DNA from: JARRKU01 sp963675565
GTDB lineage: Bacteria; Desulfobacterota; Desulfobacteria; Desulfobacterales; Desulfosarcinaceae
DNA: 64,000 nt
NCBI GenBank assembly: GCA_963675565.2
Contig: CAXXYD010000004.1
Coordinates: forward strand, 496,001-560,000
Direction: 5' to 3'
Below the pieces are notes generated by a model that searched no databases, was not told the origin of the DNA, and saw only the letters and a list, made by a program, of their open reading frames with translations. This document shows, one piece after another, positions 8,371-16,429 of the stretch; position 1 is the stretch's first letter, and the number at the start of each line of letters is the position of its first letter. Made by a program: the position numbers and the translations under genes.

Positions 8371-9342
8371 GTGCTTAAAAAACGGACAAACGTCTCCAAC
8401 GCCCCCTGGATAAAACCCATGATCAATGCATCCGTCAAACAAAACGCAATCAAATCATCCTTCGGCTTATTAGCGGCCTTGCTGCTGTTCTTTTCCGCCG
8501 GACGGACGCTTCCGGTCATGGACGCCAAAGCGGACCAGTATTTTCGCGAAGCGATAACCAAAGCCGGTACGGCTTACGCCACGTGCAGAGTGGTCAATGC
8601 CTCGGTATCCTTTATTCAGGAGTCGAACATTCAACTGGAGCCCGCAGGAATCGGCATATCCCTGGCAGCGGGACAATTATTGGACCCCATTGACGACATG
8701 ACGGAGCGCTTGTCGGATGTGCTCGTGACAGCCATTACCGCATTGGGCGTTCAAAAACTTTCCTATGAAATTTGTGTATCACTGGCCCCTCCCCTGCTCG
8801 CCGCGCTCGTCCTGGCCCTGTCGTTCCTGTTGTGGTTCAAAAATAGCCGGGCGGAGCAGGTCAAGTCACTCACCGTGAGAGTTCTTCTGATCATAGTAGC
8901 AGCCCGCCTGTGCCTTCCACTTTCATCCGCGGCAAATGCTTACATCCACACCCATTTTTTCGACAATAAAATTTCAGCGGCAAGCGCGCAGTTATCCCTC
9001 GTATCTTCAAGTGTCGAAAAACTAAAGGACTTCTCCCTTCCGGAGGTTGACGGCATTTTTGGAACCATTGAAAACAGCGCATCGTTTCTCAAGCAAAAGA
9101 CAATTGCGTTTAATCATGCCATTGAAACCATTGTCAGCCACATGGGGGACATTGTCGAAAACCTGTTGACGCTGGCATTTGTTTTTGTGGCTGTTTTTCT
9201 GATCCAGGTAATCATCCTGCCCCTGCTGAGCTTCTGGTTCCTTGCACGGGTTGCCAATTCTCTTTTTGAAACCAATATCCCCGCTGTGTTGAACCGAACC
9301 CCGAAGCGCAAACCTTTGGAAGGCCGGCCCAATGCGGCCTAG
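8371..9342 (+). CDS. Membrane protein of unknown function
   Basis: A 323-residue protein with about four to five hydrophobic segments: near residues 31-50, 133-150, 163-185 and 268-292. Between them is a long, probably extracytoplasmic region with helical stretches (about residues 55-125 and 195-260). No catalytic motif is visible. The start at GTG 8371 has AAAGGCGGG seven bases upstream; the ATG at 8419 is an alternative. The C-terminus is basic (NRTPKRKPLEGRP). It converges on the YkgJ-type gene and no operon partner is apparent. Confidence 0.7.
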   Translation: MLKKRTNVSNAPWIKPMINASVKQNAIKSSFGLLAALLLFFSAGRTLPVMDAKADQYFREAITKAGTAYATCRVVNASVSFIQESNIQLEPAGIGISLAAGQLLDPIDDMTERLSDVLVTAITALGVQKLSYEICVSLAPPLLAALVLALSFLLWFKNSRAEQVKSLTVRVLLIIVAARLCLPLSSAANAYIHTHFFDNKISAASAQLSLVSSSVEKLKDFSLPEVDGIFGTIENSASFLKQKTIAFNHAIETIVSHMGDIVENLLTLAFVFVAVFLIQVIILPLLSFWFLARVANSLFETNIPAVLNRTPKRKPLEGRPNAA

Positions 9343-9390
9343 CGCAGGTGTTGCCTGCTGCGCCTTCCCGGAAAACCAGCCCGGCAATAC

Positions 9391-10116
9391 TCACTGGCGC
9401 CGGTAGCAGACTTGTTCGTGGCAACTTGCCATGGGTTCAATGGTAACGCCGGAGGATGTTCCGGCAAGCTTCAGGCGGAACATTTCAATGGTAAACGAGA
9501 GCGGCCGGCCAAAGAGAAATGGAAGCATTTCCGGATCCAACCCGGAGCGTTCGACAGTGACCTGGCGAAGACTGCCATCATACCGGATAAGCGACAGCAG
9601 GTCCTTTATTGACTGATCACCGGCTTGTGGACGCTTCAGGCGGTCCGCCAGTTCGGCGACATAAGCGTAATCACACCGCTGCTGGTGGTCCTGAACAAGA
9701 GACCACAGACCGTCCACCTTGGATAGCAGGTGCCGCCGGGTCAGTCTTCGGAGGCTATAGATTCGTTCGATCTGTTCGGTATCCCAGCACTTGAGCACCC
9801 GGCACTCCAGAGGGCGGCTGATATAGATCCGGCACCCCTTATTGGCATAATCATAGTGGCGGCAGTGCGGGCGATTGTCCTGCAATCCCTTGACCATTAT
9901 GATATCGGTGACCGCCGGTGCAATGGTGTTTTTAATATTGTCCAGAGCCGGCTCTCCCTGGCGGATGGTGAACAAATCGCTCAAGGAGATCTTTCCGGAC
10001 TCGACCAGTTCCTGATCCTCGAGGTGTAAAGCCGGCCCGCCCTTGCGGCAGCAAGTGCCGCAACGCGTGCAATGTGCAGCGGGTGAACTGATGCGTTCTG
10101 TTTTTTTCTCGGACAT
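9391..10116 (-). CDS. YkgJ family Cys-cluster protein
   Basis: A 241-residue protein with the YkgJ/CxxCxxCC pattern: HCTRCGTCCRKGG near the N-terminus, then HCRHYDYANKGCRIYISRPLECR near residues 82-105, which together supply the cysteines thought to bind a metal or Fe-S cluster. The C-terminal half is helical without a clear family. The reaction is unknown for most members. It lies downstream of nifJ on the same strand, separated from it by a terminator hairpin. Confidence 0.82.
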   Translation of the reverse strand: MSEKKTERISSPAAHCTRCGTCCRKGGPALHLEDQELVESGKISLSDLFTIRQGEPALDNIKNTIAPAVTDIIMVKGLQDNRPHCRHYDYANKGCRIYISRPLECRVLKCWDTEQIERIYSLRRLTRRHLLSKVDGLWSLVQDHQQRCDYAYVAELADRLKRPQAGDQSIKDLLSLIRYDGSLRQVTVERSGLDPEMLPFLFGRPLSFTIEMFRLKLAGTSSGVTIEPMASCHEQVCYRRQ

Positions 10117-10144
10117 GGCACAGGCCTGTTGGCAAACGAAAGCA

Positions 10145-10178
10145 AAGGCTGCCTCATTTTGCGACGAGGCAGCCTTTT
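10145..10178 (-). terminator. Terminator between nifJ and the YkgJ gene
   Basis: AAAGGCTGCCTC and GAGGCAGCCTTT form a 12-bp perfect stem around a 9-base loop. It lies 27 bases beyond the nifJ stop. The U-run on the nifJ side is short (TTT). Confidence 0.75.
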
Positions 10179-10204
10179 GGTGTTTTCTATGCGATCAGGG
10201 GAAC

Positions 10205-13200
10205 CTACTCTCCCGCACGGCCGTCATCACAGGCTTCATCGCCACCATGTTCGGCGGTGCTGGACAGGGTGCAGGTGTCACTGTCTCCCCCTGTACCGAT
10301 GGCAGCCCCTTCGGTGGTCTCAACGACCGGCAGTTCCTGCTCCGCTTTTTGCTTCAGCATGACATACCGTTCAGCAAACTCCTTTTCCAACTGCGTATGC
10401 AAGCGTGCGGCCTCTTCCGGGAAGAGTTTCTGCAGCGCCGCATAACGTACCTCACCGCCCAAAAATTCCTTCAGGCTTCCCTTGGGTTCTTTTGAATCGA
10501 GAACAAAGGGATTTTTACCCTCGTTTTTAAGTTCCGGATTGTAACGGTACAATGGCCAGTAACCGCATTCCACGGCCAACCGGGTCTCTTCCTGAGTCTT
10601 GCCCATGCCTTTCTTGATGCCGTGGTTGATGCACGGCGCATAAGCCATGATCAAAGAGGGCCCCGCATAGGCTTCGGCCTCCAGAAGGGCTTTAAGCGCA
10701 TGGTTCTTGTTGGCACCCATGCCGATATTGGCCACGTAGACATAGCCGTAGGTCATGGCCATGGAGCCCATGTCCTTCTTGGCGGTCTTCTTGCCTGAAG
10801 CGGCAAACTTGGCTATGGAGCCGGTGGGCGTGGCTTTGGAGCTTTGGCCGCCCGTGTTGGAGTAAACTTCGGTGTCGTAGACCATGACATTGATATCTTC
10901 ACCGGAAGCCAGGATGTGATCGATGCCACCGTAGGCAATATCATAGGCTGCACCGTCTCCCAGAAACACCCAATAGGACTTCTTGGTAAAAAAGCCGCTC
11001 ATGGCGTTGATCTTGCGCAACAGATCGTTGTCGCTGTATTTGGGCAGCAGCGCCTTGAGCTGGTCGCCGTATTGCTTTGAGCCTTGGGCATCCCTCATAT
11101 TGGCCAGCCAGTTGGAAAGCGCTTCTTTGACTTCGGCATCGATGCCGGAGGCAATGGCCGCTTCGGCCATCTGGGCCAGCTTGTTGCGTTGCTGCAATTG
11201 CCCCAGAAGCATGCCGTAGGTAAACTCGCCCGGATCCTCGAACAGGGAGTTGCCCCAGCTCGGCCCGTGGCCGTCCTTGTTGACGCAATATGGGATGGCC
11301 GGTGCACTGCCGCCCCAGATGGAGGAACAGCCGGTGGCATTGCCGACGATCATTCGCTCACCGAACAATTGGGTGACCAGCTTGGCATAAGGCGTTTCGC
11401 CACATCCGGCACAGGCACCGGAGAACTCGAGCAGCGGCTGGTAGAACTGGCTGCCCTTGACGGTCTGACGATTGACCATGTCCTCCCGCAAAGGCAGGGA
11501 CTGGGCATATTTGAGATTGGTCACCTGGGTCCCGATCTGGGTGGACAGGGGTTTCATCACCAGGGCCTTTTTCTTGGCCGGGCAGATGTCGGCGCAGTTG
11601 CCGCAACCCATGCAGTCTTCGGTGAAGACCTGCATGCGGAAATTCAGGTCTTTGTCCTTGAACTCTTTGCCGATGGCCTTTTTGGCTTCAAAACCGGCCG
11701 GTGCCTTGGCCATCTCATCATCGGAGATGAGGAACGGGCGGATGGCCGCGTGGGGGCAAACCATGGCGCACTGGTTGCACTGGATGCAGTTGTCCATGAT
11801 CCATTCGGGGACGTTGATGGCCACACCGCGCTTTTCGTACTGGGAGGTGGCTACGGGGAAAATCCCGTCGATCCTGAATTTGGAAACCGGCAGGTCGTCG
11901 CCCTTCTGAGCCAGGATCGGCTGCATGACGTCCGAGACCCATTCGGGGACCTCGGCTTTTTCGCCGGCTTCTTCAGTGGCTCCGGCCCAGGAGGCCGGCA
12001 CATCGATCTGAATGAGATTGTCCAGAGTGCCGTCCACGGCGGCCCAGTTCATTTGAACGATCTTGTCGCCTTTCTTGCTGAACAGCTTCTTGATCTGGCC
12101 TTTGAGATATTCAATGGCCTGATCGACGGGAATCACATTGGCGGCTTTGAAAAAGGCCGTCTGCATGATCATGTTGATGCGGCCGCCAAGACCCACTTCA
12201 GCAGCAATCTTGACCGCGTCGATGGTATAAAATTTAAGCTTTTTCTCGGCAATGGTCCTGCGCATGGCGGCCGGCAGCTTGGTCTCCATATCCTCGGCCG
12301 TCCAGGGACTGTTGAGCATGAAAGTGCCGCCCTTTTTTATCCCGTCCAGTATATCGTAGATCGCGACATAGGCCGGGTTATGGCAGGCGATGTAGTCGGC
12401 GGCATCGATCAGGTAGGTGGATTGAATCGGGCTGGTTCCAAAACGCAGGTGAGAGATGGTGATACCACCGCTTTTCTTTGAATCATAGGCGAAATAGGCC
12501 TGGGCGTACATATCGGTGTTGTCGCCGATAATCTTGATGGCGCTCTTGTTGGCTCCCACGGTACCGTCGGCGCCGAGTCCCCAGAATTTACAGGCTACGG
12601 TGCCGGCCGGGGATACATCAAAACCCTCTTCAACGGGCAGAGAAGTATGCGTGACATCATCGATAATGCCTACGTTGAAATGATTTTTGGGCGATGATTG
12701 GGCCATATTGTCGCATACGGCCTTGACCATGGAGGGGTTGAACTCCTTGGATCCCAACCCGTAGCGGCCACCGATAATTTTGGCGCTGCGGCCCTGCTCG
12801 ACGAAAGCGGTACACACGTCCATGTAAAGCGGATCTCCCAGTGCGCCGGGCTCTTTGGTACGGTCGAGAACCGTAATTATTTTGGCGCTGGCCGGAATGG
12901 CCGCCACAAGATGTTCGGCCGAAAACGGGCGAAACAGGCGAACTTTGACCAGGCCCAGTTTTTCACCTTTGGCATTGAGATAATTGACTACCTCTTCAAT
13001 GGTCTCGCAGGATGAACCCATGGAAATGATGACTTTTTCGGCATCGGGAGCGCCGACGTAATCGAAGAGATTGTAAGTACGCCCGGTCAATGCGCTGACT
13101 TTGGCCATGTAGTCGGCCACAATGCCCGGCAGTTTCAGATACAGGGCGTTGGTTGTTTCACGGCCCTGGTAGTAAATATCCGGATTCTGGGCCGTGCCGC

Positions 13201-13846
13201 GCAATTCGGGTCGCTCGGGGTTGACGCCGCGGGCGCGGAATTCGGCCAGCGCGTCCTGGTTGACCAGTTTGGCCATGTCATCGTAATCGATGGCTTCTAT
13301 CTTTTGAATTTCATGGCTGGTGCGGAAACCATCGAAAAAATGCACAAAGGGCAGGCTGCCTTCGATGGCCGACAGATGGGCCACCAAGGCGACGTCCTGG
13401 GCCTCCTGGACGGAATTGGATGCCAGCATTGCAAAACCGGTTTGGCGAACAGCCATAACGTCCTGATGGTCGCCGAAAATCGACAGCGCATGGGCGGCAA
13501 TGGCCCGTGCCGTCACGTGCAGGACGCCGGGCAGGCACTCGCCGCTCATCTTGTACATGTTCGGAATCATCAGCAGCAGACCCTGGGAGGCCGTAAAGGA
13601 GCTGGTCAGGGCACCGGCTGCAAGGGAACCATGCACGGCGGCGGCGGCGCCGGCCTCGCTTTGCAACTGGCGAATCAGTACCTGCTGATCGAAAATATTT
13701 TTGCGCCCGCCGGCCGCCCATTCATCACAAATCTCGCCAATGGGTGAAGAGGGCGTGATGGGGTAAATGGCCGCCGCATCACTCATGGCATAGGCCACAT
13801 GTGCCGCCGCCGTATTGCCGTCTACTGTCATCATTGTCTTTGCCAT
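10205..13846 (-). CDS. nifJ: Pyruvate:ferredoxin (flavodoxin) oxidoreductase, one-chain
   Basis: A 1213-residue single-chain PFOR that oxidises pyruvate and CoA to acetyl-CoA and CO2, reducing ferredoxin. The N-terminal domain has YPITPSSPIGE (residues ~28-38). Two ferredoxin clusters follow near residues 683-693 (CIQCNQCAMVCP) and 738-750 (CMGCGNCADICP). A third cluster is started by CAGCGETPY. The thiamine-diphosphate site comprises GDGAAYDIAYGG and SNTGGQSSKATP (near residues 965-1010). The C-terminus carries an acidic tail of about 35 residues beyond the usual end. It is transcribed alone and feeds acetyl-CoA to the neighbouring CoA-handling genes. Confidence 0.97.
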   Translation of the reverse strand: MAKTMMTVDGNTAAAHVAYAMSDAAAIYPITPSSPIGEICDEWAAGGRKNIFDQQVLIRQLQSEAGAAAAVHGSLAAGALTSSFTASQGLLLMIPNMYKMSGECLPGVLHVTARAIAAHALSIFGDHQDVMAVRQTGFAMLASNSVQEAQDVALVAHLSAIEGSLPFVHFFDGFRTSHEIQKIEAIDYDDMAKLVNQDALAEFRARGVNPERPELRGTAQNPDIYYQGRETTNALYLKLPGIVADYMAKVSALTGRTYNLFDYVGAPDAEKVIISMGSSCETIEEVVNYLNAKGEKLGLVKVRLFRPFSAEHLVAAIPASAKIITVLDRTKEPGALGDPLYMDVCTAFVEQGRSAKIIGGRYGLGSKEFNPSMVKAVCDNMAQSSPKNHFNVGIIDDVTHTSLPVEEGFDVSPAGTVACKFWGLGADGTVGANKSAIKIIGDNTDMYAQAYFAYDSKKSGGITISHLRFGTSPIQSTYLIDAADYIACHNPAYVAIYDILDGIKKGGTFMLNSPWTAEDMETKLPAAMRRTIAEKKLKFYTIDAVKIAAEVGLGGRINMIMQTAFFKAANVIPVDQAIEYLKGQIKKLFSKKGDKIVQMNWAAVDGTLDNLIQIDVPASWAGATEEAGEKAEVPEWVSDVMQPILAQKGDDLPVSKFRIDGIFPVATSQYEKRGVAINVPEWIMDNCIQCNQCAMVCPHAAIRPFLISDDEMAKAPAGFEAKKAIGKEFKDKDLNFRMQVFTEDCMGCGNCADICPAKKKALVMKPLSTQIGTQVTNLKYAQSLPLREDMVNRQTVKGSQFYQPLLEFSGACAGCGETPYAKLVTQLFGERMIVGNATGCSSIWGGSAPAIPYCVNKDGHGPSWGNSLFEDPGEFTYGMLLGQLQQRNKLAQMAEAAIASGIDAEVKEALSNWLANMRDAQGSKQYGDQLKALLPKYSDNDLLRKINAMSGFFTKKSYWVFLGDGAAYDIAYGGIDHILASGEDINVMVYDTEVYSNTGGQSSKATPTGSIAKFAASGKKTAKKDMGSMAMTYGYVYVANIGMGANKNHALKALLEAEAYAGPSLIMAYAPCINHGIKKGMGKTQEETRLAVECGYWPLYRYNPELKNEGKNPFVLDSKEPKGSLKEFLGGEVRYAALQKLFPEEAARLHTQLEKEFAERYVMLKQKAEQELPVVETTEGAAIGTGGDSDTCTLSSTAEHGGDEACDDGRAGE

Positions 13847-14239
13847 ACGTCTGCTCCTTTATTGATATATAATTACCGCCACGCGAATGCAGGATATGGC
13901 GGCTTGTATCGCGCCGATGGAATCACGCCCGTCCTTTAAAGGTGTAAGGTCTAAAAGATTTTTACTAAATCACATTCAGTGAACCTTGACAAGAAAAAAA
14001 TAACATATTAAATACAGTCGTTTAGAGCTCAAACCCCAAAAAACGACAGAAACGGCAGGCACGCATTGGGCATTGGTATAACCAAGTAACCATGCAGATG
14101 GTGTTTTTGGCTGCAGAGCGGCTGACCCGAAAACGTTTCGGCCGCAAACCGGGTATTCTGATGCAATACAACACCCAGGTCCCGGCGGCCAGGTCAGAAA
14201 CAAAGGCAAAGGGTCGGTTATGCGTTATGGCCCCTCCGC
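13847..14239. other. Intergenic leader region of nifJ
   Basis: About 390 bases between nifJ and the CoA-transferase gene, both on the minus strand. It must hold the nifJ promoter and the end of the upstream unit. No clear consensus boxes, repeats or small genes stand out. Confidence 0.5.
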
Positions 14240-16117
14240 CTATTTGTCTTTGAGCTGGTCGAATTTACAGCTCAACGATAGTGCTTCCCCATCAAAAGAG
14301 GTTTTAATTTTGTAGGGAAGGGTTTTAAACAATCGAATCATGGCCTGATTGTGGGGCGCAGTGTAAGCCACAAGGCCGGCAATCCCGTTCTCTCTGGCGG
14401 CCTCCGCCAGTTTGCGCAAGAATATTTTTCCCAGCCCTTTGCCTTGAAAATCTTTCGCCACGGTAAATGCGACTTCACCCATATTGCTATCCATCAACAG
14501 GAGATATTCGCCGACCCCGACAACCCGGTCGAAACCCGACTCCCCCACCACGGCGATCAGTGTCAGATCCTTGATGTAGTCAACCTGGGATTTGCCCTCT
14601 ACATCGGAGGCGCTGAAACTGGTTTTTTCGTGGAAAAACCTGAGGAAGATATCGCGTTTGTCCAGATTGTAGTAATGTTCCCGGATACGGCGTTCATCAA
14701 CGGGCTTGGCCGGCCGGATGGTGATGGTCTGCCCGTCCACCTCCATAACGTCTTCGAGGTTGACCGGGTAAATAGCCCGGGCCGCTTCGCCAAGATTGCG
14801 TTCGCGAACCACCAGGCCTTGCTCCTTGGCTTCATCGAACAATTCATCGCGAAAATCGGGATGGGCAATGCTGATCATGGCCATGACCCGTTCCTGCAGG
14901 CTTTTCCCGAAAAGGTTGACCACGCCGAATTCAGTGGCAACATAATGAACACTTCCGCGGGGGACCACCACTGCATCATTGCCCATCCAGGGAACGATAT
15001 TGCTCCGTTTACCATCCTGGGAAGTGGAGGCGAGCATAATAATGGATTTTCCGCCGGGCGATCTTTTGGCGCCGTGCACAAAGTCCATGATGCCGCTCAC
15101 GCCGGCAAAATGGGTTTGAGCCACTGCTTCAGCGGTCACCTGACCGGTCAGATCCACGGCCTTGGCCACATTCATGGAAATCATGCGATTGTGGCGGGAT
15201 ATGATGTAAGGATTGTTGACGTAATCCGAAGGGTGAAATTCAATACCCGGATTGTCATTGAGAAACTCGTAAAGGTCGCTGTTGCCCAGCGCGGCGGAGG
15301 CGACCAGTTTGCCTTCGTTGAAGCCTTTTTTACGATTATTGATCGCCCCTTTGGCATACAGATGCATAATATCGGTGGTAAGGTACTGGGAATGGAATCC
15401 CAGATCGTTTTTCTCGGACAGGGTCTTCACTGTGGCTTGGGAGGCCGCATCCAATCCCACCTGCAAGGTTGCGCCGTCAGGAATCAGCCGCGAAATCTGC
15501 TTGCCGATCAGCGTGGCCACTTGGGATGGTTTCGCCTCTTGAATGGTCAGCAGTTCCTCTTCATGCTCCACGATAATGTCCACATCGTTGACATGGATAA
15601 AACTCTGGCCCATGACCCGGGGCATGCGTTCATTCACCTGGGCGATCACGAAATCGGCTGAATAGGCCGCCGCCTGGGTGACATCCACCGAAACACCCAA
15701 GCTCATCCAACCGAAATCATCGGGCGGCGAGACCTGGATCAGGGCCACATTGATGGGAAGCTTCCGGCTTTTGAACAGCGTGGGAACTTCCGACATATTC
15801 ATGGGCGTAACGAAGCGCTGATTCTTTGAAAAGTGCTTTGATCTTGCCGAACCCAGATAGATATTGCGAATACTCAGCGTATCTTCGGTTTTGTTTGCAA
15901 TTTCACTTAACGGACTGGACTCCTGACTCATCATACGCACGACATCCAGGCCGGTGAACAGCTGTGCGTGATCTGCCAGAGCGCGCATCAGCGCCTGGGG
16001 CTCGCCGCAGGCCGAACCGACAAAAACCCGCTGACCCGCTCTTATCTTTCGGATAGCAGACTCGGCATCTCTCAGTTTTTCAACATATCCATCGGCCCAA
16101 TAAAGTGATTCAGCCAT
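14240..16117 (-). CDS. Acetyl-CoA hydrolase/CoA-transferase fused to GNAT domain
   Basis: A 625-residue fusion. Residues ~1-465 belong to the acetyl-CoA hydrolase / 4-hydroxybutyrate CoA-transferase family (GSACGEPQALM, FGWMSLGVS, HFAGVSGIMDFV, VTEFGVVN-like ATEFGVVNLFGKSLQER). Residues ~478-620 form a GNAT acetyltransferase (RPAKPVDERRIREHY, VAFTVAKDFQGKGLGKIFL). At the position of the catalytic Glu that forms the glutamyl-CoA thioester (family HSE/HTE) this protein reads LGFHSQYL, Gln244, so classical transferase chemistry may be lost. The start is at 16117 because TAGGAGAAG lies just upstream. The neighbour is an ADP-forming acyl-CoA synthetase. A possible role is acyl-CoA sensing with protein acetylation. 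Confidence 0.85.
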   Translation of the reverse strand: MAESLYWADGYVEKLRDAESAIRKIRAGQRVFVGSACGEPQALMRALADHAQLFTGLDVVRMMSQESSPLSEIANKTEDTLSIRNIYLGSARSKHFSKNQRFVTPMNMSEVPTLFKSRKLPINVALIQVSPPDDFGWMSLGVSVDVTQAAAYSADFVIAQVNERMPRVMGQSFIHVNDVDIIVEHEEELLTIQEAKPSQVATLIGKQISRLIPDGATLQVGLDAASQATVKTLSEKNDLGFHSQYLTTDIMHLYAKGAINNRKKGFNEGKLVASAALGNSDLYEFLNDNPGIEFHPSDYVNNPYIISRHNRMISMNVAKAVDLTGQVTAEAVAQTHFAGVSGIMDFVHGAKRSPGGKSIIMLASTSQDGKRSNIVPWMGNDAVVVPRGSVHYVATEFGVVNLFGKSLQERVMAMISIAHPDFRDELFDEAKEQGLVVRERNLGEAARAIYPVNLEDVMEVDGQTITIRPAKPVDERRIREHYYNLDKRDIFLRFFHEKTSFSASDVEGKSQVDYIKDLTLIAVVGESGFDRVVGVGEYLLLMDSNMGEVAFTVAKDFQGKGLGKIFLRKLAEAARENGIAGLVAYTAPHNQAMIRLFKTLPYKIKTSFDGEALSLSCKFDQLKDK

Positions 16118-16254
16118 TTTTTCTTCTCCTAATAGCAAATTGTTAGATGCGATTATTACAGGCGCGACAGTATTGTTCCGGGATATCCATCGGCTTCAGA
16201 TTGAGCAATACAGACAATTCCTGCAAAACAACATGCTCCAGCCGAGAAAGAAAT

Positions 16255-16291
16255 GCCGCCGGTCGCGCGGCAATGCCGAGCGACCGGCGGC
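16255..16291 (-). terminator. GC-rich perfect hairpin between two CoA genes
   Basis: GCCGCCGGTCGC (16255-16266) and GCGACCGGCGGC (16280-16291) pair over 12 bp around a 13-base loop. It lies 139 bases beyond the stop of the acyl-CoA synthetase gene on the minus strand. There is no U-run, so a Rho-assisted terminator or mRNA-stabilising hairpin is equally possible. Confidence 0.45.
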
Positions 16292-16429
16292 GAACCGGCG
16301 GACCCTGCGGGCAACCATGCAGGATAGGAGGGTATTATCGGGCACTATGATACGGTCCCGCCGGTGCATCTATGAACGCTGCGGCCGGAGCCACAGCATG
16401 TTGTCTGTGTCGCTTTTCATTCGCATCTG

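Noticed and set aside
11084..12481. Long plus-strand reading frame (465 codons) inside nifJ
   Set aside because: It is the antisense of a high-G+C conserved gene; the sequence is Gly/His/Asp-rich without family features.
13976..14209. 77-codon minus-strand frame upstream of nifJ
   Set aside because: No ribosome site, Cys/Trp-rich random composition, and it lies in the expected promoter region.
14351..15661. Plus-strand frame of 436 codons opposite the CoA-transferase gene
   Set aside because: Shadow of a well-conserved gene on the other strand; no ribosome site.
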